Source: Lepisosteus oculatus (Eukaryota; Chordata; Actinopteri; Semionotiformes; Lepisosteidae). Taken from it: DNA of 64,000 nucleotides. The translations under genes and the position numbers were made by a program. The notes under the pieces were generated by a model. That model was not told where the DNA came from, made no database searches, and was given only the letters and a program-made list of their open reading frames with translations. Shown one piece after another: positions 28,680 to 40,600 of this stretch. The DNA is taken from positions 877,284 to 941,283 of the forward strand of contig NC_090712.1 in assembly GCF_040954835.1 (NCBI RefSeq). Reading direction: 5' to 3'. Numbering within the stretch: the first letter of the stretch is position 1; each line of letters opens with the position of its first letter.

Positions 28680-31600
28680 CTGAAACAAATGCCAGACAGA
28701 TCATATTAAATTTACCTTTAATACTGTTTTTCCAAATGAGTCAGCTCTTCTAAAAAAACCTGTCTGCACAAACGAGTGGTTATTCATAACTGCAGTATAG
28801 TCGTGAAAAATAAGCATCACACAGCAACATACTGTAGGTGCCCAGTTTATCATGTCCAGATTATCATTCTCGATTATCTGAAGCATTGAAAAACACTTTA
28901 AATTGTAGTGTTAATATGAACACAAGGCGTCTGTGACTCACCTGCCAAGAAAAGTATTTTTTCAGTGATTCATGGTTTTCGCACTGTTCATATTATAATA
29001 CAGATCACTGTTATTATGTGAAAAAATGACTCCTTAATGTAAATGTGACCCAATTAACATCAAGTCAATGTGTTAGGCTCCTTACCTTATTGCAAGCTCA
29101 GGTAGAGTCAAATCCAAAATACCATGTGGCTCCATAATGTAAATGGGACCCGTATCATTTTAAATAAAACATAGAAACTGCATTTATCTTGACCTCGAGG
29201 TAACGAGAGATGGGGTCTCTGTCTTCACAAGTGCCGCTGTTACGTTCCACATCCCTCCTCTAGAGGGCGCTCCTACCACTTTCGGTTATGATTAATTTCT
29301 ATTATTTCCTGGTGCGTCTCGTTTGGTTTTTGGTTAAAAGCCTGTCTCTGCAGTTCTGGGGTCAGTATTGGAAGATGGACGCCACAAGGCACGCCTATTT
29401 TCCGGGGTCTCCGAAGCCAGGCCTTTTCCCCGGCGTCCTGACCGCCTGGTCCCGTTATGTTTTTAGTTCTTGTTCCTGTGCCGGTTCCGACCTGGTTCCC
29501 CCTTTTAACCATTTGTCTTGGATGGATCTCCCGGCTCTTGGATTACGGACTGCGCCCCGACTTCCCTTTTGGATTTCCTTGGACTTGGTTGCTACCTCAT
29601 ACCGCCCCCTGTCTTGTCCACCCATCCTACCCCCGTTGTACCTTCCTCCGTTGTCTTTTACGGATTATACCGTCCGCATAGGGTCTTTAATAACGCACTC
29701 CAAGGGAGTCAAGACCGGCTTTCGTGACAGCCGCACCAGGTGTGAGGATGGGGAGTGCGATACTCACCGATATACAGGGCGTTGTCAGTCACCATGAACT
29801 TGTTGCGGTTAATTGTGTACGCAGTGCCATTCCTCTGTTCTTTGGGGCTGAAGAACTTCTGGATGGTATATATAAACATTAAAAGATGACAACACAGAGT
29901 TAGAGTAAGATTGCCCCGCAGGCATTTCTGCTCATGTACCACTCTCTGTAGAAGCCTGTAGCTTCAAGACACATCTCTTTATTCTCGTGTTATTTAGCTG
30001 ATGCTCTTATCCGAAGTGTACATTAATATCTATTTGTATGTGTAACGGTCTTGGGGGTTCTGCCCTTGCCGCTCCGACCCGACCCGGGTCTCCAGCGTCA
30101 TGCAGCAGGGAACTTGCCGGCTGAGCTGAAGGAGACCTCTCCCTGAGATCCCTGTTATACGCAGGGGCATATTCGTTACATATGGCTGATGATTTTACTG
30201 GAACCTCATTCGATCCCACAACCTTCCAGGAGACTGTCCAGAGCCAAAAATCTTTTCCACACAGCTTTCACACAGCTCTTGACTAACACGCTGTGTTACG
30301 AATGATGATGTCATAGCAGGGTTGATGAACCCTCTGGTTAATCAGGTGGGAATGCTGGGAACCGTGGGCGGGGGGGCAGCTGTCCAGTCCGTTTTCACTC
30401 ACCACTTCCAAAGTGCAGTTGGGCCGTTCTGTGCAGAGGGTCTTGAGTGACCACACAAAGTTAAATGTCAAAGGGTTGGTCTGAGTCCAGCAGCTGATTA
30501 AGAGACGGACTTTGATGTCCCTCAGGATTAGAGCTTCTCTGAGCATCCCATCAATACGAGACCAGTATCTGGAAACACCAGTTCACAGAGGTTAAAGGTG
30601 AGTAGATGTGTGTCATGCAGTACGAGGAATACTGCAGTAAATGAAGTTTTATTTACTAATTTGATTAGGAATATATTTTGTATGAATGTATTATATGTTA
30701 CACAAGACCACAGCTAGTAAATCAGTTTTAATTGGATTAAATGTGATTGATCAAAATGGCTAAATTCTGTTTTAACAAAAATAATCTTTTGACTGTTAGC
30801 CTTTTTCTGTACACATCTGATGTAATTGTGTGATTCAATTTGCCAAACAGCATAAAGAACTAATCATTTCAGTATTACAGTACATTACATTGTTTTCTTT
30901 CAGTTTAAAGCAAACACACACAAAACAATTACTTATTTTTTCTTTATCTGGTTCCTGTGTGAAATATCACTTAATTCCTACAGGTTACGAAGAACTACTT
31001 TTGTTACTTAAAAAAAAAACAGGAAAATGCAAGAAAGCTCTTTTCATGCCAGCACTTTTTTACACGTCTGCCTACTTGTTTCATTGCTTGTGAGTGGGAC
31101 AGACCTGTGTGGGCTCCTGTTCACAAGAGGCAGGTACTCGGTAATGGATATGTAGATAAACCTCCTGGCATCCGAAATCACTTTGTAAATGGCATCAATG
31201 TCTTTGGTTCGGTCTTTAGGACAAAAGGTGTCCGGAGAGCTCTGAAAACACCAACAACAGAAGCGTTGAGAACACCACAATGAGTTGATTTAATGCTTCA
31301 TTTAACCAGGTAAGGCAACAGAGAAAAGATTCATGTTTGGGCCAGGGCTGGATTCTGGTGTTCATCGGCCCTAGGCACTTTCACACTTTCACAAAAAGAG
31401 GGGTATATGCCAATTGAATTACGTCGATTGACATGATGTACTTTAAACTATTATAATGACCGGGGGATTAACACAGAATGAAGCTCACACACCCCTGATG
31501 CGCCGGGAACAACATGGTTATTTACCTCCACCCATTGGACTTTGACAGACAGAGATTGAAACTCCCTGAAGTGGTTAAACACACAGGGTAAGGGTTAAGG

Positions 31601-34600
31601 AGGGGTACTTTGGTTTATGGTGGGTTTAAGGACAAAGCAGCAAACACTGACAACTATTTACAATGGCTCCTCATAACCTCTATATGCTATTTACACTGCC
31701 AGATCAATCTCCAGTGGACAGGCTGACCTCACGTCCAGCCCCTCGGCCGCTGCCCCCAGCCTGCCTTGCGGGCGCGTAGCTAGGGGGAGGTGCAGCCGCT
31801 AAAGTGACTGGTGTGGGCGCTACACTAATCTCATGCTAAAACACATGACCGACGGAGCGAGTTGAGCGACCATCACTTCGATACTTCTAGTTTCTAGAAC
31901 AGCCGATAGGTAGCATATGATTATTCATTTGGAGCACCTAGAGTCGATCTAAAGCATGCATGTTGTTTCAGCTCCTTTTTCATTAGTCACTAATGTTTCC
32001 CTCCTTTATAGGCCCTAGGCACTGTGCCTAGAGTGTCTAATGGAAAATCCGGCACTGGTTTGTGCAGGTGACCAGGACTCCCACTAGTACGTGAGGCAGT
32101 TACTAGAACAGCCTGGTGAAGTAGTTTGCTCAAGGGGATGACAGCACCATCTCAGCTGAGGTCTTCTAGCTACAAGTGCAGAGCCAGCCCGCTGCCTCGC
32201 TGTGCTGCCAGCTAGCTGCGGTGTGTCCCTGCTCCGTTCTAGAAGCCAGTGGGGTGTGTATTTACAGATGCTGGCAAATATGTACATTGTGGTGAGATAA
32301 TATTTAGGTCACTTTTTTAAACAATGTTTAAATGTAAGAAACTCTTCCTTCCTTGCCTATGTTGTCCTCGAGAACAAAAAAGCAATTCTTGGGGTCTATA
32401 CATACATTTAAAGTGTTTCTGTAGGAGCGGTACCAGGGCTGTGGAGCCATGAGTGGTCATGTCTGCGCCTGTTTACCTGGGGGACCGGCTTCTGGAGATG
32501 AGCAACCGAGTGTCTCCAGGATCAATTGCAGGGACAGGGAATATCTGCTGGCTGTGAGCAGTTCAGTGCTGGTTTAAACACATTTTCCCCACCTTACTTA
32601 CAGTACTAGTTATGCATAATAAATGTATTCTCACGAACGTTTACTTACAGTACTAGTTATGCATAATAAATGTATTCTCACGAACGTTTAGCTGGACTTG
32701 TGAATATAAAATTAAACAGAAAACCAATGTGCCCTAAACTGTAAAATGATGCAATGAATACCGTAAAGATAATCTACTCATAGTCTCTAACACAGACATC
32801 CTCTCTCTGGGTCCCACGGAGCCACATGGTATTTTGGATTTGACTCTACCTGAGCTTGCAATGAGGTAATGAGCCTAACATATTGACTTAATTGGCCTTA
32901 ATTACCTTCATTTCCAAATCTGCAGTCACTGGAAAGTTTGTGTTCCCATGTAAGCCTTGTGGACTGAGTCTCTGGAGGACCAGGAGTGAAGATCACTGCA
33001 ATTATGCCAGCAGCCATATCACCCCACAACTCACAACTGGCAACCCACTGAAGCCCAGCAGGTGTGAGCCTGGTCAGTACTTGGAAGGAGACCTCCTGGG
33101 AAAAACTAAGGTTGCTGCTGGAAGAGGTGTTAGTGGGTGCCAGCAGGGGGCACTCATCCTGCGGTCTATGTGGGTCCTAATGCCCCAGTATAGTGACAGG
33201 GACACTATACTGTAAACAGAAACCGTCCTTCAGATGAGATGTAAAACCGAGGTCCTGACTCTCTGTGGTCATTAAAAATCCCAGGGCGTTTCTTGAAAAG
33301 AGTAGGGGTGTAAACCCGGCGTCCTGGCCAAATTTCCCATTGGCCCTTACCAATCATGGCCTCCTAATAATCCCCATCTATGAATTGGCTTCATTACTCT
33401 GCTCTATGGCTGCCGTCGCATCATCCAGGTGGGGCTACACATTGGTGGTGGTGGAGGGGGGGTCCCCATTACCTGTAAAGCGCTTTGAGTGGAGTGTCCA
33501 GAAAAGCACTATATAAGTGTAAGCTATTATTATTAATTATTATTATTATTATAATGTATTTATACTGTGCCAGGTTCTGATTGGTAGTGAGGGCAGTGGT
33601 GATTAGTTGTCACTTGATCATGGAGGACCGATTGAAACATACATGAAAAAATACCCTTCAGTTTCTTTTTTATTAATTAAAACCTTGATTGCAACAACCG
33701 AAGGCAGGCTGCTGAGTCAATAACACCAGCTCCAAAACAATTTATTTTAAACGGTTTTCTGGTGAAGAGTCATTTTTTTCCTCAGCGTTTCTTATTTTTT
33801 ATGCAACGTGACAGCCAAGTCAAAACATTTCCAGATGACAACTGTTTAATGGTGTAAAAATGCACAGCCAGACTATCAAAGTTTTCCAGCTGACAAAAGA
33901 AATCAACATCTATTAAAAAATGTTGTTTTTGAATATGCATACAAGGAAAGTGTTCTCCTAATAAAGAAAATCATTTTCAAAAAATGGATTTCAGCACATC
34001 CTTTCAACATACTGCACAATTACGTTCTTCTAAGTACAGTGGTCAAGACTGTTTGTAACAGCAATTATTAACAGCCCTTTATCTGTCACATTAATCAAAG
34101 AAGTCAAATGACACTTGTGCGTTTCAGTGAAACAGAAAGGTCATTAAGATCTATTTCTCAATGGAAAATTAGTAGCAGACAGATTACGTGACCAAAGAGA
34201 AGGAGGGAGTTGCTTCGTGTTAATTACTGACATCACAAATGAAGGCTTACTGTGCAAATATTACACTTTTCTTCTACATTCCCCACTAATCTTGTCACTT
34301 GTGCACCGTGCGTTGCTACACCACATTAGGTACACTAATAACTGCAGATGTCCAAAGCAAAAATATCCATAGGTATCAAATGATCCCCAGGGGTGCTATG
34401 TGGAATAGTAGTAAGCTTGTATTCAATCAATTCAAGATTCTTTATTATATGCAATGTAATGATGCTGATTGGACTTTAAGGTTAATTTTAAAACCACATT
34501 CATTTTTAAAGTTGTATTGACTTTTCCTGCTTCTCTTTCATACTGAGTATTTTAGTGGGATTTAGGCATTGTGCCATTATAGCTGAAAATGGAAAGAGAT

Positions 34601-37600
34601 ATAGACGATATATATGACAATGACTTTTCATTTGATCTCTTATAACCTTGTCCTTGCGAATGAAGAGTTTTTTAGAAGCTCAGATCTGTATCCATATGGG
34701 CACTGATCTAATAGGAAATGAATAGTTTTCGGTTTAGTCTCGGGCTTTCAGTCACACTTACTGAAATGAAGACCTCCGCCTTGGTGTCATTCAGGTGCAC
34801 CTTGAGCATGCGGTCCTTGTTGTAAAGGGCAAAAACCCTCTTGGACCACATTGAGGGCACGAAGTCTTTGTAATTCAGCTGCCAGTAGAGGGTGAATATC
34901 CTGTGCAGGTCCAGTGCCAGGCAGCTGCAGTTGTAGATAATCACCCCGAGCTCCTTCGTCTGCGAAATTGAACACAAGTGCATTTCACTTTCAAAGTGAA
35001 AACAAAACCGCAAGTGCAGTTAAAAACAAGACATCACCTGTCCTCTAAGCTTCAGAGTAAAAGGAAAAGTTCTTACTACCGTAGAGGAAATTTCAAAAGT
35101 AACAAGACTTTGAAAGCTTTGATTTGCGTTACTTTTTTCATGGGGTCACAGTATTGTTTTCTCGTGCAGCAGAGGAGTTTATAACAGACACACACAGAGC
35201 GCCTCAGGCCAGAGCACTGCACATGCTTGCACTGCTGAGAGGCTCTGCATCGGCCTGCTGCTGAGCTTCCCCCCGCATGTTCATGACCAGGAGCCACCAC
35301 AGCCGGGAGCTGCCTCATCACCGACATGGCCTGGAGCTGCATCATCACCACCACAGCCTGATGAGGCCACAGCTCCAGGCCATGTCAGTGATGAGTCAGA
35401 TCCAGGACGTATTGGTGATGAGGCAGCTCCAGGCCATGTCGGTGATTACGCCGCAGCTGCCTCATCACCACCACAGCCTGGAGCTGCCCCATCACCGACA
35501 TGGCCTGGAGCTGGTTCATCACCACCACGGCCTGGAGCTGCCATATCACCGACATGGCCTGGAGCTGGTTCATCACCACCACAGGCTGGAACTGGTTCAT
35601 CACCACCACGGCCTGGAACTGGCTCATCACCGACACAGCCGGGAGCTGCCTTATCACCACCACAGCCTGATGAGGCCGCAGTTCCAGGCCATGTCAGTGA
35701 TGAGTCAGATCCAGGACGTATTGGTGATGAGGCAGCTCCAGGCCATGTCGGTGATTACGCCGCAGCTGCCTCATCACCACCACAGCCTGGAGCTGCATCA
35801 TCACTGATATAGCCTGGAGCTGCGGCCTCATCACCACCACTTCCTGGAGCTGCATCATCACTGATATAGCCTGGAGCTGCGGCCTCATCACCACCACTTC
35901 CTGGAGCTGGCTCATCACCACTACAGCCTGGAGTTGCCTCATCACTGATATAGCCTGGAGCTGCGGCCTCATCACCACTACAGCCTGGAGCTGCCTCATC
36001 ACCACTACAGCCTGGAGCTGCCTCATCACCACCACAGCCTGGAGCTGCCTCATCACTGATATGCTGAGCTGCTGTCACGACCACTAGCCAGCAGAGATCA
36101 ACGCGTAAGCGAGCTAATCAGTACCAGCAGCGGGTTACTATTAACAAGCGCCGCCGCACGAGTTAACACACCTGCAATTGCTCTACCGTGCGGCACGCCG
36201 GGTTATTTATACTATCCTTACATACTTCCCGTTGCTCAGTATTGAGTTCACTTCTTGTTGCTCTGCCTAGCGTTTCTTACCCTTTTGCCTTCCTGGAATT
36301 CTGTCCACACCTTTTGCCTTCGGACTTCGGATCTCGTCTCGCCCCTTGGATTGTTTGCTATCTGTGCCTTTTTCGGATCTGACCCTGCAGCTCTCTTTTC
36401 GACCACGATTCTGTCTCACATTTTGGATTGTTCGCCACCAGTGCCTTTACCGGATCTCGACCTACCTTACGCCTTCGGACTACGACTCAGCTCCTGGTTT
36501 TGCTCTGTTCGCTTACTTACCTCCCAACAACTCCTGCATCTGCATCGGATCCTTTTCACCTCTACAGAGCAGCGTTACAGCTGCCTCATCACCGACACGG
36601 CCTGGAGCTGCGGCCTCATCACTGACACAGACTCGAGCTGCCTCATCACCACCACTTCCTGGAGCTGGCTCATCACTACCAAATCCTGGAGCTGGCTCAT
36701 CAACGACATGGCCTGGAGCTGCCTCATCACCGACATGGCCTGGAGCTGCCTCATCACCGACATGGCCTGAAGCTGGCTCATCAACGATACGGCCTGGAGC
36801 TGCCTCATCACCGACATGGCCTGGAGCTGCGGCATCATCACTGACACAGACTCGAGCTGCATCATCACCACCACAGCCTGGAGCTGGCTCATCACCACCA
36901 CCAAATCCTGGAGCTGGCTCATCAACTACATGGCCTGGAGCTGCCTCATCAACGACATGGCCTGGAGCTGCCTCATCAACGACATGGCCTGGAGCTGCCT
37001 CATCACTGACATGGCCTGGAGCTGCCTCATCACCACCACGGCCTGGACCTGCCTCATTACCACCAGTACCTGGAGCTGCCTCATTACCACCAGTACCTGG
37101 AACTGCCTCATTACCACCAGTACCTGGAGCTGCCTCATCACCGACATAGCCTGGAGCTGCAGCCTCATTACCGACACGGCCTGGAGCTGGTTTATCACCA
37201 ACACGGCCTGGAGCTGGCTCATCACCGACACGACCTGAGTGCTGATATGCAGTCGCACTGCTCCTCTCCTGGCAGTCTCCCAGCACAGCTGCCAGGAGCT
37301 TCAGGCATTTCCAATTACTGGTCCCTCTGAAGGCAGCCACCTCCGATTTAATCACAGCAGAGCGGGGCTTGGGAAGGGGAATGCAATCTTCCAAATACAT
37401 TTTTATGAGTGTTGTTTGTTTTTCTTTAAATATGTCTCTTTGTGGATTGCTATCCCCAGCTACGTTTATCCTCCATTATTACAGGAACATCATTATGAAG
37501 AAGGACTGCTAGGCCAATGAGGAAGAACATGACATTTGTCTCATCCATGAGAAGAGATTGTATCCCTTAATTAATTAATAAGCAATTGGGTCACTAGATA

Positions 37601-40600
37601 ATTAGTTCAGGTGGGTAGCTGTGTCGGCATGTGTAGGCTGCAAAGGAACAAGTAATAGGTTTATTCCATGCTGAAAAGAGAAGAAAGAAAACAAAACGTT
37701 TCGGCCGTGGAGCCTTCTTCAGGTGTGATGGGAGCAGGGGACAGAAAGAGAGGCCAATCAGGAGGTGTGAAGTCAGGATAGGCGAAGAGAAGTGTGAAAT
37801 GAAACCAATGAATAGAGAGAATTTAGAAGAAAAGTAGTCTGTCGTTAAGAGAAGGGGGAAGGTGTGATCCTAGCTGCAGGATAATTTTGGTTTCTGTAGT
37901 CTTTCTGATGTCTGAGTTCGAAAAACCGTCTTTAAGAACAATTATCCTGCAGCTGGCCTCTCGCTCCTCCTCTCTCCCAGCTTTTGTTCTCCCACTACTT
38001 ACCTTTGCTTACTGCCCTGTCTTTCTCACACCTGAAGAAGGCTCCACGGCCGAAAGGTTGTGTTTTCTTTCTTCTCTTTTCAGCATGGAATAAACTTCTT
38101 TCTTGTTTCATTAGATAATTAGTCAATTTATTAAATAATTAGTTAAATATCCATTTTCCCTGCCAAAGCTAACATCACTTTGTTAACATAATATATGTAG
38201 TTCAGCTTACTTTAAGGGTGGGTAAAATGCACCTTGATATCAAGGAGCTGGAAAAAAGTTTAAACAAGGTCAGGAGAAGCAGATCATTAGTTTAATTAGG
38301 GTTTTAGTGAAGCAGTGGAATAAACCCCAGCAGGTGTTGGACTAATCTAAGACAAGAGCCGAGAAGCTCAAGGAACAGATACAGTTCAACGATCCTGCAT
38401 GTCCTGTGATATTGATTAGGACACAGCAGTTCAAAAAGATTTACCTTCGTATCAAAGCGCTAAAGCTTTTCATGTGAAACGGGAAGATGGTGGCTCCAGA
38501 CGTGCAGCTGGATTGTGCAAGCAGAGCATCACGAGGCTTTGCGAAAGGAATCCGTCAGCATGACTGACAAATCATTAAGTACTATTACCTAGTACTTCAT
38601 TACATTAAAAAAAACCCTATGCAGAACTTTTCATATTTCTACAGCAATCTAAGTAAAATATGGTCCCATTTAGGACAGGGGTTACATCCACTCAATGGGA
38701 AACCCCTAATGCTTTTCACATCCATACACAAGGTGAATAAAACAGAATCAAGTAATTATAGACCAGCAAGCAAGACTCCTCTTACATGTAAGGTCATGAA
38801 AATCATAATTACAACTAAATTAGAGAATTGCCTATGTAGAAAAAGGATCCTAAGGGATAGTCAACAAGGATTTAGAAAAGATAAATCTTTATTAATTACA
38901 GTGCTACCATTTGTTTAGCTAATGGCAACAAAAAGAGCATATGATAAGGTTGATGTAGATATTCAGAACGCTTCTGATAAAGCTTCATATAAAAGATTAA
39001 TTCTCAATTTCAGGCAATTCAAGGTAATTTATGTTTTTAGATTGAACACTGGCTTAGGGATAGGAAACGGTACAGGAAAGGGTGATGTAATTAGTGGAGT
39101 ATCACATAGACCTGTATCAGGAACATGGCTCTTCCTACTTTACATCAGTGATCCAGATTCTGGTTTAGGTACTAATAGGAGGACCAGAAAACACTGTAGA
39201 AACTGCAAAGAAAATTCTAAAACACAAAATTCAAGTGTGGGAAGACATGCTAGTCCAGCATCTGTTGTTTGACTGTGACAAACCATACAAATGTTCGAAA
39301 GAAAGTGTTGTGGATGCCAGGAAGAGACTCACACAATCCGTGCAATCCTGTATGATTTCATTCAAACATCCTTCATGGAACTGCTACACCAGCAGTACTG
39401 GCTAAGAAAGCTCAGCTCCTGATTCCTCTGAGCTGGTTTCGCGTTGGCCATACCTGTGTGAGGGAACGCCAGTCCATGCTTGCACTCCCTATATACATGT
39501 GCTTTTTGTCCACGACCCAGAAGGAGGAGTTCAAGTGACCTTTCGTCAAGGAGGCCATGTTCAAGTAGTGTACATCAGCACCTGGGCGAGAGAGCGACAG
39601 ACAGGACTCAGGAGTCTGTGGACAGGAAGCCCAGGACTCTTTCTTTATCCTCAGCAGTTCATAAAGACCTCAGGGATTTTGGAAAAGAGCCTTTAAGACA
39701 GTGAAATGAGACCTTAATTCAGGTCACAGCTTGCTAATTAGGCTCCATTTTAAATTCTAGTGGAGAATTGTAGGTATTGATAACTCTTAAAAGCAACTTG
39801 CAAGATGCAATGTTTTTGGGAGATGAAAATATTTATCTGGATCTATTCCTATCTGTTAAAAAGCTGTGGTCCTAGTGACCACAGAGTCTCAAGGAAGTAT
39901 TAAAGAACTATTTTCCAAAATGTGATTGAGGTCATTTTGTATTTGTTCCACTGAATGTGCATTTCAGATAATGTGCAGAAACTCACCACTATCATAAAGG
40001 CTGTTCAGGTCCTTTGAGTGTCCCAGACCGCTAGCTACTTTCAGACTGACCTGCTGAGAGCCCAGCTTAAGCAGTCTTTCAAACAGGTCCTGGCCCTGCA
40101 GAAGCAAGCAATATTTATTATTTTAAAAAGCAGACCTAGGGAATAATTACTGTGCACTGAATGCATACTGCAGTGTTTAGGAAGTACTAATCTAATGGCA
40201 AATAGAGATTTTTCTTTGGTACACTTGTCGTATTTGTGCCCTTCAACTGGTTTGTTTTCTTCTCTACTTATCAGTTGCTTTAAAAGTCCCTTTTGCAACT
40301 GAGGATCTTCTCCTCTGCATCATACCGATACATTTTGCGAGAAAATTGAACCTTTCGAGCGTGATTCAAATCATAACAGCAGGAAACATTCAGAAACATG
40401 AGCAACTAAATAAGACTGGTGCTGAATCCTGATGAGGTCTCATCTGAGTCTCACTATTTTTTTTTGCTGTAAATCAGTCTATGGTGTATGGTATAAAAAA
40501 GTGTGTGTGCCTTGCACAGAAAGGACAACATTTTCAATGAAATAATACATCCTGTGACAAAGCATTCTGTGATTCATATCCCCCCTAAAAAGATGTAAGG

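Noticed and set aside
33009..33110. 5S rRNA gene
   Set aside because: Strongly diverged from 5S and followed by a SINE body and LINE-like tail.
35290..37228. CRISPR-like array
   Set aside because: Units are contiguous with no unique spacers, in a vertebrate intron; this is a minisatellite.
36513..37400. 295-codon minus-strand and 267-codon plus-strand frames
   Set aside because: Both are by-products of the 27-bp minisatellite, whose unit is a multiple of three; they lie in a PLD5 intron.
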